A DNA stretch of 64,000 bases from Pelobates cultripes (taxonomy: Eukaryota; Chordata; Amphibia; Anura; Pelobatidae). Shown piece after piece: positions 46,801-58,143 of this stretch. The stretch spans positions 358,646,943 to 358,710,942 of the forward strand of contig OW240913.1 of NCBI GenBank assembly GCA_933207985.1. The letters are read 5' to 3'. Under the pieces are notes generated by a model that was not told the origin of the DNA, searched no databases, and saw only the letters and a list, made by a program, of their open reading frames with translations. The position numbers and the translations under genes were made by a program. Position 1 is the stretch's first letter; each line of letters opens with the position of its first letter.

Positions 46801-49015
46801 GTGTCTCTCTTCCATGCCTTTACCATCAATTGAGAGCCTCTCTCCTGCCATCTAATGTTAGTGCATATCGTAGGGGAGTGCTTCTGATGCAGATTAACCC
46901 ACCTACCTAGTGGCTCGTCATGTCCAGGAGAGGACAAACGGACGAGTTTTGTCATAGTTCAAAGTTTTCTCTACTACTTTCATTCCTACAGGAAGTCTGT
47001 GTTTTTTTTTTTTTTTTTCTAGCAGGCGACAGCAGTTAACTATTCTCTCTGTTAATTCTCAGCTAGACATTTTTATAGCTGTCGGGAAGCTGACACTTAT
47101 TCATGGCTTGGGCACATTGGGTTGCCTTTTTTCTCAGCTGGGCATTTATAGGGTACAGGGCTGCTGTTCTCAGCTGGGAATCTGTAGTACCCAGGGCACT
47201 CCTGTTAATTTATCCTCTGACAATTTACTCAGAGTAAGGGTTGTTGTTGATTTATTCTCAACTGAACCTTTTGTAGCAAGCACTGGTCTGTTGGCATTTT
47301 CTGTGTTTAAAAAAAAAAAAAAAAATTTTTTTTGTGAATGGTTTATATGGGTTAAAGGTAATGAGACACTACTACTACTACTAGAGATGTGTGTTTTAGT
47401 ACCGTGTTTTCCCCAAAAATAAGTCCTAGCATTTTTTTCGGGAGATGCTTCAAATATAAGCCCTAGTCATCCGCTAATCTATGTTCGGGAAAGTTTCCAT
47501 GCCCTAGTGACCTGTTCAATGCACAGGGCAATTCCTCAAACATAGACTTGCATTTGATCCCCGAAATAAGACCTCCTCCGAAAATAAGCCCTAATGTGTT
47601 TTTCGGGCGGTGGGGGGGGGGGAGGGGAATTAATATAAGACCTGGTCTTATTGTCGGGAAAAGACGGTAATGTAAAATTCCCTCTTTTACTCACTAAGTC
47701 CAAATTGGACCTGAAAGGTGGTTGTGGTTAGGTTTACCATTGGGTTACGTGATGTAACAGCTTTCTCTCAAGTAAATTTCTCTGTTGCTGCATGTTGTGT
47801 TTACTATGGTTTGTGGAGTTGCCAACTAACTCCTTGATACCATTGTGTTAAAACCATGCCAGAGGGATAGAATATCTCTTAAAATATGACTTACCATTTC
47901 ATTCATTCCTGCGTGGTATTTTGTATCCCTCCAATACGGCTCTCGCGTTATCTACTCTCTAGAGCCATAGAATGGTGGTACAGGTTCTTATGTGACCAGC
48001 TATGTTATGTTTTTTTTCCAGGTTATAGATGAAATATACAGAGTGCTCCGATATGTCAATTCTACAAGAGCTCCTCAGCGTGCCCATGAGGTCTTACAGG
48101 AATTACGGGACATTTCGTCCATGGCAATGGAATATTTTGATGAGAAAATTGTTCCAATCCTGAAAAAGAAGTTGCCGGGTTCTGATGTGTCGGGACGTCT
48201 CATAGGGTCTTCTCCAGGTACCCTTTTACTACTTTGCTACAACTGAATCTCAGAGCTTGCCCCCCATTATGTCCAATTACGATAGGACTTAGTTTGCCTG
48301 TCATATTTTATTTTGCTAGACTTAAGATTATGGCATTTCTACTAAACACTACATTATTCTGCCACACTTGACATTGTAGTGGAGACATAGACCACTGCAT
48401 AAAACAGAATGCACACTTCAATTAAGCATGTAATTCAAGAATTTACTATTGATTTCCTTTAGTACATTTTAGTCGTCATCCACACAATTACTGAATCATC
48501 TTTCTTTGTGTCCAGTACAAAATTTCCATAACCAAATAATGCCACTTGGCTAACCAGTAATAAACAATTTAACTATATTTGTGTGTCCCATATAAAATTA
48601 AATTTTCATACATTGTTTTACAGTTCCAGGTCCATCTACTGCCCTGAGTACAATGCAGCTGTTCTCTAAGCAAAACCCTTCGAGGCAGGAGGTGACGAAA
48701 CTTCAGCAGCAGGTGAAAACCAATGGAGCGGGCATGACTGTCCTGAGACGGGAGATGTCAGAGTTGCGTACCAAGGTGCAGGAGCAGCAGAAACAGCTTC
48801 AAGACCAGGACCAGAAACTTCTTGAACAGACCCAAATTATAGGCGAACAGAATGTACGCCTGACTGAGCTAGAGCATAAATTGCGTGAAGTCATGGAGAG
48901 TGCTGTAGGCTCCTCCGGAGCAGGCCAAAGGGATGACTCCTTGCGCAAGCGGAAGAAAGTAGTGGAGGTTGTGGACTGTCCTAGGAAATCAAAACGCCTA
49001 CGAAGCAGAAAGTAA
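37679..49015 (+). CDS. FBXO28: FBXO28, F-box protein 28, five coding exons
   Basis: Join 37679-37876, 45212-45321, 45821-45959, 48022-48217 and 48624-49015 (stop included): 1,035 bases, 344 residues; the human protein is about 368. All introns have GT-AG ends and phases fit. F-box proteins bind SKP1 through the F-box and bring substrates to the SCF (SKP1-CUL1-RBX1) ubiquitin ligase; FBXO28 is nuclear and has been linked to cell-cycle control. The F-box spans residues about 41-85 (LPIVAIENIL, QLRLVCKRMD). A conserved central region follows (about 100-210), then a Gln/Glu-rich coiled coil (about 236-306) and a basic C-terminus (RKRKK near 322, KRLRSRK at the end), probable nuclear localisation signals. 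The N-terminus is shorter and less Pro-rich than in mammals. I chose the first ATG after the promoter. Confidence 0.97.
37900..39213 (+). repeat. G-rich minisatellite in FBXO28 intron 1
   Basis: Tandem units of about 20-26 bases. The first part is ACAGGGACTGGGGGACTGAAT with ATATAA spacers; from about 38770 the unit changes to AACAGTGACTGGGGAGATAT. Lengths of G runs vary from 2 to 11. Open frames on the minus strand through it (SPPVPVYIQS-like) are artefacts. The array starts about 25 bases after the exon 1 donor. Confidence 0.95.
40702..40925. mobile_element. hAT-like fragment
   Basis: TAGGGATGCGCCAAAATTTT followed by CGGCCGAAAATGG resembles the TIR region of a common vertebrate hAT group (TAGGGATGCACCGAAATTTC). 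The right end is not found. A G run near 40841-40857 follows. Confidence 0.5.
42104..42388 (+). mobile_element. CR1 3' end fragment with nested 80-bp MITE
   Basis: Reading from GTAGTGGATGCATGGAATAG to CATCACATTCTATGTTTCTA, the sequence is the complement of the tail seen at 36163 and is therefore a plus-strand CR1 end. It codes for a remnant of the RT C-terminus (VDAWNSLPAEVVEVN-like) and is interrupted at a TTAA by the small MITE. Confidence 0.85.
42183..42262. mobile_element. 80-bp TTAA MITE, complete
   Basis: TTAACCCCTTAAGGAC at the left and GTCCTTAAGGGGTTAA at the right are perfect 16-base inverted repeats. An inner palindrome, CATGACATGT-CAC-ACATGTCATG, follows. It sits precisely at the TTAA of AGTTTAAGCATG in the CR1 tail, so the empty site is readable from the other CR1 copies. 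Confidence 0.9.
43859..44245. mobile_element. TTAA-type MITE, degenerate
   Basis: It begins TTAAAGGAACACTATATGGTG. The right side has ACCACTTCACTGAAATTAAGTG, a family-2-like end hairpin. The right TTAA is not preserved. Confidence 0.55.
45212..45321 (+). CDS. FBXO28: FBXO28 coding exon 2
   Basis: The acceptor TTTTTTCTTAG is followed by GTTTGCAAGCGC, encoding VCKRMDLVCQRMLNQGF, which completes the F-box. The donor CCAAG|GTATAG leaves the exon in phase 2. Confidence 0.96.
45322..45820 (+). other. FBXO28: FBXO28 intron 2
   Basis: It contains near 45535-45625 a remnant like the right end of MITE family 1 (GATCTGTACACCAAAATCAC, TTTAGTGTCTCTTTAA). GT-AG borders are intact. Confidence 0.85.
45821..45959 (+). 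CDS. FBXO28: FBXO28 coding exon 3
   Basis: The acceptor is GTCTGTGCAG. The exon encodes RRESERRNHSLARHADILAA onward to CCFIPGK and ends at a GTAACA donor in phase 0. This is the most conserved part relative to mammals. Confidence 0.96.
45960..48021 (+). other. FBXO28: FBXO28 intron 3
   Basis: Non-coding apart from the mariner-type MITE at 47400-47669 and several T or A runs (46697-46721, 47011-47032, 47310-47332). Confidence 0.85.
47400..47669. mobile_element. Mariner-type MITE in FBXO28 intron 3
   Basis: It starts TACCGTGTTTTCCCCAAAAA and ends TTGTCGGGAAAAGACGGTA, with TA on both sides. Repeated internal AATAAGCCCTA / AATAAGACCT motifs are typical of this group of Tc1/mariner MITEs. A poly-G tract lies at 47611-47628. 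Confidence 0.8.
48022..48217 (+). CDS. FBXO28: FBXO28 coding exon 4
   Basis: The acceptor TTTTTTTCCAG precedes GTTATAGATGAA (VIDE). The exon runs through STRAPQRAHEVLQELRDIS and KKLPGSDVSGRLIGSSP to CCAG|GTACCC, phase 1. Confidence 0.96.
48218..48623 (+). other. FBXO28: FBXO28 intron 4
   Basis: A 406-base intron with GT-AG borders; no repeat recognised. Confidence 0.9.
48624..49015 (+). CDS. FBXO28: FBXO28 coding exon 5
   Basis: The acceptor is TGTTTTACAG. The exon encodes VPGPSTALSTMQLFSKQNPS, the coiled coil (EVTKLQQQV to LREVMESA) and the basic C-terminus, and ends with TAA at 49013-49015. Confidence 0.96.
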
Positions 49016-49575
49016 ACCTTTTAGAAACTGCTTAGTAGCCAGAGTGGTGTTTGGCATGACCTTTGTTGAGAGCACTAGTGAAGAGGTCAAGGTGCTCCTG
49101 AAAAAGCTCTGGTATTCACCTCCCTGCCCAGTTCTAAACTGCCCCATAAAATGGGCTCCTGGCAGGTTCCTCTGTTTGCCAGTTTAATTTTGAAGCCATT
49201 GGGAGGTAGGTTAAGCAGTAGCTTAAAGACATGAAGACTGTATTTGTGAGAAGACTGCACACTCCTTAAACAGTAGTTTGATACTGCTACCACAACATGG
49301 TTTATATAAATATATATATTTAAAAAGTTTGGAGAAAATGTTAATAGGCATGCAAAGTCCAAATGTTTCACCCATTAGGTCAGTTACTATATTTAATAAA
49401 TCCAGTTTAAGATATGCTCTCCCAGAATATTTAACCATTTTAGTGGCACCAGCTCTCAAACCTGGGGGCAGTGTTAATCCTGCTTTGAAGCTGCTTCTAT
49501 TTAAGACGATCTAAACACTACTGTTTCTGTTAATCGGGTTCCCAACAAGCCAAATAAACGTAGAGTCTGGTCACA
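49016..49575 (+). other. FBXO28: FBXO28 3' UTR with polyadenylation signals
   Basis: AATAAA occurs at 49395-49400 and, in a better context (CCAAATAAACG), at 49553-49558. Either could end the transcript; the later one is preferred. A longer 3' UTR cannot be excluded. Confidence 0.6.
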
Positions 49576-50032
49576 GACCTTTATGGAATTCAAAGCTTGG
49601 CAAACACAGGTTTGAGTATTTGAAAATGTTAAGAACCAGAGAGAAAAATTAGGTATTTAAAGGATGCTTGGGCTCACCCTTCATTCTCTTTCTTGCGTGC
49701 AAGTCTGGGGTTAATGAGTGCTAAACTCAGGCACACTTTGATAAACATAATGCCAAGTGATGATCTAGATCTGTTTGTGTTTTTCTGGTAACTCCTGAAT
49801 GTCTTTTTCCCAGCTGATCGCTCTTGTAAGATCACATTGTTTGATTTGGCAAACCTTGTGTCCCATCCATGTTTTTCCTTTCAGTCGGTCACTGGGGTGA
49901 AACGCTGTCCACAAATGCTACACTACGTTTCTGTTCAAAGGAGGGGGCAAATTCCTTCAAATCAGCTGATCACAGTGGAGCCAACTGTTGTATAAAATCG
50001 CTTAGACTTGAATTGTGTATACACAGAACATG
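49576..50032. other. Non-coding stretch downstream of FBXO28
   Basis: No gene or transposon recognised; may be extended 3' UTR. Confidence 0.35.
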
Positions 50033-50075
50033 TATAACCCCTTAAGGACCAAGCTTAATTTGCCTGTTTTTCCTC

Positions 50076-50514
50076 TTAAAGGAACACTAGTCACCATAAC
50101 CACTACTGTTTAATATAGTGGTTCTGGTGTCTATAGCCTGCAGGCTTTTCAATGTAAACACTGCCTTTTCAGAGAAAAGGCAGTGTTAAAATGTTTAACT
50201 AGTAACTTCTGAATGATTGCTATTAGAGGTAATTCCTTGTACAGTAATGGCGTTCTGTGTCTCCACGCTTTGCATGGAGATGCTGAACATTGCCCCATAG
50301 AGATGCATTTAACTCCATGCATCTCCATGGGGATATTCTGATTGGTGCAGTGGTTTTGCCACGCATATGCTATAACCATTGGTTATCTTTACGATTGATC
50401 TCAGCCATGGAAGTGGGACCAGCCGCAGCAAGCCTGGCATGGCGTGGCGAAAGCTTTTTGGCATGATTTAGAGAGGGGGTCACTTAAACACCTGACACTA
50501 TAGTTTTCCTTTAA
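50076..50514. mobile_element. TTAA-type MITE
   Basis: It starts TTAAAGGAACACTAGTCACC and ends CTGACACTATAGTTTTCCTTTAA (last bases listed as AGTTTTCCTTTAA). The interior shows CTGCCTTTTCAGAGAAAAGGC and TAGAGATGCAT motifs found in other copies. It shares its right TTAA with the next MITE. Confidence 0.7.
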
Positions 50515-51062
50515 GGGGACACTATAGTCACCAAAACAACTTTTTTGCTTGATGAAGCTGTGTTAGTGTATAGCTCATGCCCCATGCTGGCTCACTGCTC
50601 AATTTTGTCATTTAGGAGTTAAATCACTTTTGTGCATGTTTATACAGCCCCCTGTAACTGACACAACCTGCATGAAAGTTAAATATTTCAATTTATATAT
50701 GTGTATGTATATGTATGTTAACTTACTTAAGAAGTTTGTATCCCCTGCTTTGTAAATTGACCTTTAATTACACAAGGCTTTTGCTGGGCCTACCAAGCAA
50801 TTAACACTACAGGAGGTAAGAAATTCTAAATTAAACAGAATTTGCAATAAAGGAAGTGTAAACATTCGATAATTCTTTACAAGAAGTGTTTAGGACGGCT
50901 GTGCACATTACTTGCAGGGAAGTGTGACTAGGACTGCATAAACAAAGTGATTTAATTCCTAAATGGCAGATAATTGAGCAATGTGACTGGAAGGGCATGA
51001 TCTATACACCAAAACTGCTTCATTCCGCTAAAGTTGTTTTAGTGACTATAGTATCCCTTTAA
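50511..51062. mobile_element. TTAA MITE family 1, complete copy
   Basis: It starts TTAAGGGGACACTATAGTC and ends GTGACTATAGTATCCCTTTAA (last part ATAGTATCCCTTTAA). Its interior is clearly related to the element at 7184-7692. Confidence 0.8.
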
Positions 51063-51583
51063 GGACCAAAGCAATTTCCATCTTTCATTTTTTGCACTAA
51101 CACACATCTACTGTTCTTAATGTGCAAAAAGGGATTTAATTTGATGTGACATATACATATATACATTCTCATTTATTATATAAAAAAAAAAACGGTTTGG
51201 CAATACTAATGTGTGCATAATTAGTGTAGCTTAAGAAAAGTAATTCAAAATAAATTAATTTATTTGTCTTGATTTACAGAGTACATCATATGTCTGGAAT
51301 TTCAGTTTTATTTTTTTGTAATTGTAGGTCACAAAATAGGAGTAAAATAATTCAATGTGGAGAGATTAGACGGTTTGCCTGTAAGCTTAATAGCCATCAC
51401 AAAAAATAAAATTGCCACACAAACGTATATAGGTATATGAAGTAGACATCTCAGGCTATTTACCGAAGGGTATTGTGACACTTTTTACCTAGCCATTTAA
51501 CTGCCAATCGCTAAAGTGTAGTTTATATATTTATTATTTTCTCTTTTCTGATTTGTAACATACACACATTCAGCAAGGCTGCT

Positions 51584-51586
<3 letters not shown>

Positions 51587-51616
<30 letters not shown>
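51587..51616. repeat. GT microsatellite
   Basis: An uninterrupted GT run of about 30 bases. Confidence 0.9.
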
Positions 51617-51618
<2 letters not shown>

Positions 51619-52445
51619 CCTGAACATGTGTGCTACTCCTGCACAAATCAATGTATGGTATTCAGCTACACCTTCTGAGTACAGTGATACCCCCAATGTA
51701 TTCAGTGGACACACTCACGTGAAGCTAAAGTACCATATAAGAGACACGAGCATTTCAGTTTTTACAGTTAGAATTTTGGCTGAGTTTGATGGGTCTATGT
51801 TTTATTTTGGGACACTATAGCAGTTTGTTCAAATTACCCAGTTGTGAAAGTATACACTGTATAGAGTATATCATATTGTGCCTCAAAATGTCACCATCTT
51901 TCCACCATTTAAGTTTAATTAAGTTTCTAGAATTTTTATTTAATTTTTTAACATGCATATTGCGTTTTTGCTAGGCTTTTATTTATTTTTTTAATCTGAT
52001 GTGTGCCGCTGTGATTAAAACCCCCACCAATTATGCTCTGCTACATTTTGGGTACAAAGCTACACCCAATGAATGCCATAGACTCCATTGTTAAGTTACA
52101 GTGCCATTAAGTGACCACACCATTTCAGCTTTTTAAGTGTGAATTTTCAAAGATGGTGTTGGTGTGTCTTTGTCTCATTTTAGAGCATTCTAGTTCAAAC
52201 ATCCTCACGTAGGCCTACCATTTCTTAACGAAGACACCTCAGGGTATCTCAAATAGCATAATTTGATCCGTGTCACAAGGTCATGTAGTGGGAATAACAT
52301 ATATATATATATATATACTTTGACACACTCATTAAGTTTTTTTATTGCATATTTTGTAATCCTTATGTGAGCTACAGCAGTATAACACCTAATATGTCTT
52401 TCAGCTATGTCTTCTGAATACAGCAATACCCCCATGCGTTCCTTT

Positions 52446-52446
<1 letters not shown>

Positions 52447-52517
<71 letters not shown>

Positions 52518-52525
52518 TGTGTGTG
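52447..52525. repeat. Compound GT/AT microsatellite
   Basis: A GT run is followed directly by a TA run and a second short GTGTGT tract. A shorter AT run lies at 52297-52317. Confidence 0.9.
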
Positions 52526-54004
52526 TATTAGTGTTTAAGGGACGAATATGAGACAGCCATTTATAGGTGTTTTTCAGTTGTTTTATTTTATTAAAATTTA
52601 GATCCTGGCTCTATGTACCATTGTGTAGCATTCCAGCAGGTTGCTTGCTCAAACCATTACATATACCATAATGGTATCTTCTTTAAGATATGGTATCTCA
52701 AATAGTATATTTTGATACTGATCATGAGGCCATTGTTTTTGTAAAATTTTTAAAACATTTCAGCAGAGCATGGTTACAAACTACTCCACAAAGGCCACAT
52801 CTATTTTAAAATATAAGCAGCTTGTCAATTCATATTATTAACAAGAGCATATAATTTTCTCTAGTCTATACTACAAGTGTTCAGATGTTTTGTAGGGACA
52901 TAAAAGCTTTAAGACTTCTGATTTAGGTTGGAAATTACAGGGCAGCTTTTAAACAATTTGTCATACTGTGGATTAGTTCTTATTAGTACTCACTCGCTAT
53001 TATCGTAAATTTTTTTATAAACTGCAGTAATGGTTCACATCTGCATATTCATAGTTACTGGGGGGATGGGGGTACAGCAGATAAGATTATTTGTCTAATA
53101 CAAGCAAAATAGGCTTTGCTATGATCCTCATTAACATTGTATGCCCCCAGAATCGTTTTAATTCAGGTACTTTGGTTGGGTACCATGCTACTTTTCTTGT
53201 AGTAAATGGTTGAGCTTAGAGATTGTACAACTTAAATCCTGAACTGTTAGGGGGTACTTGAGGACTGGATTGGGATCCACAGGACCAACTGCATAAATCC
53301 AGTGGGCCACTGCTGGTCACATCAGCCAGTTTGCCTTTAGTTGTACTTCAGATAAAGATGTCAGGGGTAAAATAATGGGAGAGGTGTCCAGTCACCTGCT
53401 CCTGCACCTTGGGCAGCATCAGGGTAATCCATACTTGTTTCTAGGTTTGGCATATATTGTCACCTGTGTCACACCCTGCAGCACTACCTGTCGCTTCTGA
53501 ATCAGACACAAAAATTGTGTACGCCTTCAAAGTATTTTCAGACCGAACCTTAACTACAACTAACCAACCTTTTTTAAACTTTTTTCTTTCTTTTAACTTC
53601 TAACTAATCTAACACTACATTTCCCCCAAATACTGTACACCCTTGCTGAGTAAATGACCAATTTAAAATTTAATGAAATTAGAAACTAAATGTAACCTAT
53701 GAGGGTAAATGAAACCGATCACAGTAAAATAATGTGATCTGTATTCTGCTCATTGCTAGCAGTGATCAAAGGGCAGCGATAGCGTAAAATTTGGCTTTAT
53801 GGGCCTGAAAGGAGTTTCCATTTTACTGATCCAGTTTAATAACGATTAGCACAAACAGTACCTCTCTGATCTGTCTCTCCACTTTTACAACTCACAACAA
53901 AGTGAAGGGAAGTGTAAGTACATGATGGAATTATTCTGTAATCGGTTCTCTAGGTACAGACTGCCATGACAAAATAAATCTGTCATTGGTCCTTAAGGGG
54001 TTAA

Positions 54005-55440
54005 TGGTTTTGTTTTTCTCTGTTGCAACTCTTCTGTCTGTCTTTTTGTTTTTGGTACAAACCACATTTTCTGCCCTAGAATATTCTATTATGAAATCGT
54101 CCCTTTTCATTCTCTCTGTAGTTGCGTCATTTTGCCTGTAGTCAAGACCGCTTATACCTAAATGTCAATGTATTGTACATATGTGCAGTGCTAGTTCATG
54201 GGGCAACTTTGTTCAATATTTATTGCTACCCCTTTGTGAAAATAGGAACTGCATATATTTATTACCATACTTCAATGCGTAAACACACACAGATGTTAAA
54301 TAATACACATTTATTTATTTTCTAATAAACTTATCCTATGCACAGCAGTTCTGAAAGGCTGTTCGAACAATACTCTCAAAATGCCATACATCCCCTGGAA
54401 GATCATTAAAAGGTCTATTTTATGAGTGTATTTATCATTTAGGTAACAACTCATTTACACCAACAAAAGTCAGATGGCAAATCCTTGCACCCTGCTAGCT
54501 TGGCCTTCACCAAGGCAACTTCTGTTCTAATTTGATCTTCAATATGTGTTCAGTAAATAACTACTGGCTTTCTATATTACGCTCACGCTCCCATGCAGTA
54601 TATTTTCTTGCCCCTACAATGTTTTGCAGATCATTTAGTTGTTCAGGCATAACTTTGGGCCAAAAGGGGGGTTTGAAATAATATGCTATTCTGAAGGGTA
54701 CATATTGCACTTAAAAAGAACAACGTTAATTTGAATAGTGTGATACTAGGTGAATAATTACTACTCATCAAGTCAGACTTTGTTTTCCTGGCTTCCACTT
54801 AGCACGCTGCTGAACTTTGGGAGTAAAGATTCAGGAACCAGTATTTTTCAAAATAATTCCCCTCCCCTACATACACAAACATTTAGAATATTATTACCCG
54901 TGATCTAAACTGAGATACTCCTGCAGTTGCATTTTTTGTGTGTGTTATAAACCTTGAAAGCAGATCTTGCCTCGTCTGTATGTTTCTTGAATAAAGCGGC
55001 GTGTGCTACGTATGGACGTGGTAAAATGTCGCTTTGGAACAAATTCTGTACGTTTTTATCTACAGATAATCATTGGCGTTGTGTAATTTCACTAGGTGAG
55101 GGTCCCACATCGAAGTGGGATAGTAGACCGCTTTGGTAATTGTCCATCAGTTCCATGGTAACTCGTCTTGACCTGCAGGTATTTTACGAACTGTATTTCT
55201 TGTAACTCTCAGTGTTCAGATATTACCAAGATCAGCCACCACTGTGCTGCACGACTATGACACCGCTACGTTTTATCATCAGCAAGTGAGACTTTTTGTG
55301 AAGTGAAGCCAGCACACGAAATCCAATTAAAGAAATGCTATTACACCAACTGTAATAGACGACGGTTGTTTTTTGTATATGATGTATTTCTCTTTAATGC
55401 AAACTGCCACAAGATGGCAGCACTGCTGAAAACCCATCAA
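54005..55440. other. Non-coding stretch
   Basis: No supported gene. Short open frames (for example 54122-54325 and 54954-55139) have no recognisable motifs. Confidence 0.35.
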
Positions 55441-55446
55441 ACTATA

Positions 55447-55500
55447 ACATAGAAACATAGAATGTGATGGCAGATAAGAACCATTTGGCCCATCTAGTCT
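55447..55500 (-). mobile_element. CR1 3' tail, very short copy
   Basis: ATAGAAACATAGAATGTGATGG through CCCATCTAGTCTG is the subfamily B tail, here only about 54 bases long, and directly adjacent to tRNA-like sequence. Confidence 0.75.
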
Positions 55501-55508
55501 GTCCAACT

Positions 55509-55571
55509 TTCCCTGACCGGGAATCGAACCCGGGCCAAGGCGGTGAGAGCGCCGAATCCTAACCACTAGAC
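55509..55571 (-). tRNA. tRNA-Glu(CTC)-like sequence, 5' end missing
   Basis: Read on the minus strand, GTCTAGTGGTTAGGATTCGG starts the D-arm side, GGCGCTCTCACCGCC is the anticodon arm with anticodon CTC, and GGTTCGATTCCCGG-type T-arm and CAGGGAA acceptor end follow. The first nine or so bases of the acceptor stem are replaced by unrelated sequence, so the stem cannot form. It is a tRNA pseudogene or tRNA-derived insertion. The internal A and B promoter boxes look intact. Confidence 0.8.
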
Positions 55572-55761
55572 TCACTACTCATACTGCAGCTATAAGATGT
55601 TATGACTGTGATTATGAATAATGACAAAATAATGGAATAATCTCTCAAATCCAATACATAAATTGCAAGCATTTGTGTATAAAGCTATAGCTGAAGTCTG
55701 CTTGCACATACTTCCCATGGTGGTAGCAGTCCTTGTTTGGGGCTAAAATAATTTTATGTTT

Positions 55762-56143
55762 TTAAAGCAATACTTCATGCACCATAACCCTATGGTGCCA
55801 GGAGGGCACTGGCGTCATCTAAGGTTAAGTAGTCAAACTGTTTGCGAATGGCCTGACATTTGACTTGTGGTCTACTATCTTTTAATCGCAGCCTAAGCTG
55901 GAGATCAGCTGTAGCACAGAGCTAAGTTCAGCTGGCACTGTTAGTCAATGAGCGGGCCCTGCATGTGGAGCTTATGGAAGCTCCTAGTGGGAGCTTTTGC
56001 CTTTCAGAAGAGGCTGTTTCCAGCAGACCGCAGGTAAGTTTGCAAGTGGTTTGATTACTTCTCCTTTGAGAGCACCAGGGCACTCCTGCCAGTATAGCCA
56101 GTACAGTGCTGCAGGAGTTGTATTTTTTGGAGTGTTCCTTTAA
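55762..56143. mobile_element. TTAA-type MITE
   Basis: It begins TTAAAGCAATACTTCATGC and ends TTTTTTGGAGTGTTCCTTTAA (last part AGTGTTCCTTTAA), with TTAA on both sides. Family of the AAAGGRACACT type, diverged at the left end. Confidence 0.65.
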
Positions 56144-58143
56144 CATACAACACCCCTATGTTTTCTGGCATATATTCATTTTTGGAAGGGTCACACTCAT
56201 TGGTTGAGGGTCTCGGCTGACTGTTTTCTGCCAATAAGAGCGGTCCTGTGTTGGCCTTTCTATGGCACCCTGGGATCCAGACCTATTCTCAAACCATTCT
56301 AAAACGCTGTGACAAATTAGATCTGGAGGGCAGCAGGGAACTCCTGCCTCCATAACCATTATAGTGAGCTTCAGTGATTATGGTGCCTTCTTTACCTCTA
56401 GTATCCCCTTTTTATGTTGTGCATTATGTTGGTGCTATATAAATTATAATAACCTACCCGCATGCAGCAGGGTTTGTTTATATAAAACTGTAGTATATGT
56501 AATACGAATGATAATAAATGCCAAATGACAGCCAGACAGGAACTGAATTATTCTGAAAACTGCCTTCTAGATTGCAGATACTGACTTTGGGTTTGGTGTG
56601 GTTGTGGTTCCCATTCTATTTTTAAAGTACTACTGGCGTCAGTTTTTCACTTCTCGTTATTTTAACGTTTATCACATTTTATTAAACTTCATAATATTGT
56701 TAGATGATGCATTTCAAAATATCACTTTTTATCTACGCAAGCAGCGGTGTTGGGTCAGACTCTACTGCTGTCTGACCAAACTGGTGCTCAACCTCACTTG
56801 GCTGCTGTGGTTGCTCTGTGTGAAACTGCAGGAGCGGGCTGGCTAGATTGAGCAGCAGTTGGTCAGATGACAGTGGTATGCTCAGCCAGATAAAGTTTCA
56901 ATAAATGTGATAAACTTCTGAAAAGTTAAAATTTGATGACCGTTTTAAAGTAGTTTCTGGTAGAATGTCTGTCCTGGTTACATTATCAGCTTGACTCATT
57001 TACTAAATCAAAATTACTATGCTTGACTTATGTATATTTTTTAAAATGTAGTAGGACCACAGCAAATGATTTTACTTCATGTCCTCTGTGTTTTGGAATA
57101 TTACGTGTTAAACGCCTGCACTGGACCTTTCCAGCTCAGTGTTAGTTTGCAGGTTACAAATTGTACTTGTTTCGACTCCGTACGTGGTCACGGCTCAACA
57201 TACTCTGCGGTATGTGTCCTGTAAACACTGCTAAGAAATAATCTAACCTTCCAAAACACAGCAAATATGAAACCGTAGATTTGACAGATCACAAGCCAAG
57301 TTTTGCCCCTCATCTTACTAACGGCAGGCAAATAAAAGGTTAAAAAATGAAGTGGATTTAGGATTAAGTTTGACATTTGTGGAATGTTAGCTCTGGTACA
57401 AAATCCATTTCCTCCATCCTAAATATTTAAAGATATTAAAAAATACCTTCTTATATTTGGTAATATATAGGAAAGTTGGAAACCACTGGTAACGGGTGTA
57501 TGAATAGAGGTGTCATCGTGAAGAGGAGAGGGAGCAAAATATATCCAGGATAAATGTTATGTTGAAGAAATAAATAAAAAAAATTGCATCAGATCCTCAA
57601 ATTTTGACATCAAACTCAGGATCAGTCAAACCGTAATCAATCAATGTTTTGGAAATGCAAGCACTTTTATGGAAATATTAAAACTACATAATATTCCCCA
57701 AACAATATCCCACCCCACCTTTACGCTGTCCTAGCCCCTCTCTTTAGCTAGTATTGACAACAGATTCATCAACGAATGTTATTTTTGAATGGTCATCAAC
57801 TAATGGTATTTCTGATTGACGTCTCGGCAGAATTCAGAAGCTATAAACTGATCCGATTGTGACCTGCAATAAAACATCTTAGATATCATTCCGATCAGAG
57901 GTTTTCCTAACCCTATACTCTGTTTGCTGATCCAGTAAGTTAACGTACACCTTCCAATCCAGGAAGAAATTATGTACATTGTATTTCTTGATTGTTGATA
58001 ATGCTTGTCCCGTGGCTGCGGAGCTTGTGCTGAAGTTGGAGGTATATTTGGCGACAGTGATTTTAAAAAGTTGATTAAAGAAAGAAATTGGCACAATGTT
58101 TTTTTTCTTTTTCTAAATTCATCCACCGAACCTGGGCTTCAAC
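56144..58143. other. Non-coding stretch
   Basis: Nothing recognised with confidence. Open frames are below 110 codons and look random. Confidence 0.4.

Larger units (their letters stand above)
50033..54004. mobile_element. Large TTAACCCCTTAAGG element with nested MITEs
   Basis: The left end reads TATAACCCCTTAAGGACC and the right end GGTCCTTAAGGGGTTAA. Two MITEs are inserted at the left side. After them the element resumes with AAGGACCAAAGCAATTTCC. The interior (51063-53990) is AT-rich with GT and AT microsatellites and no coding capacity; the palindrome modules of the other two large elements were not evident here. Assignment as one element rests on the matching ends. Confidence 0.55.

Noticed and set aside
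55509..55571. Functional tRNA-Glu gene
   Set aside because: The 5' acceptor strand is missing, so the acceptor stem cannot form; kept as tRNA-like only.
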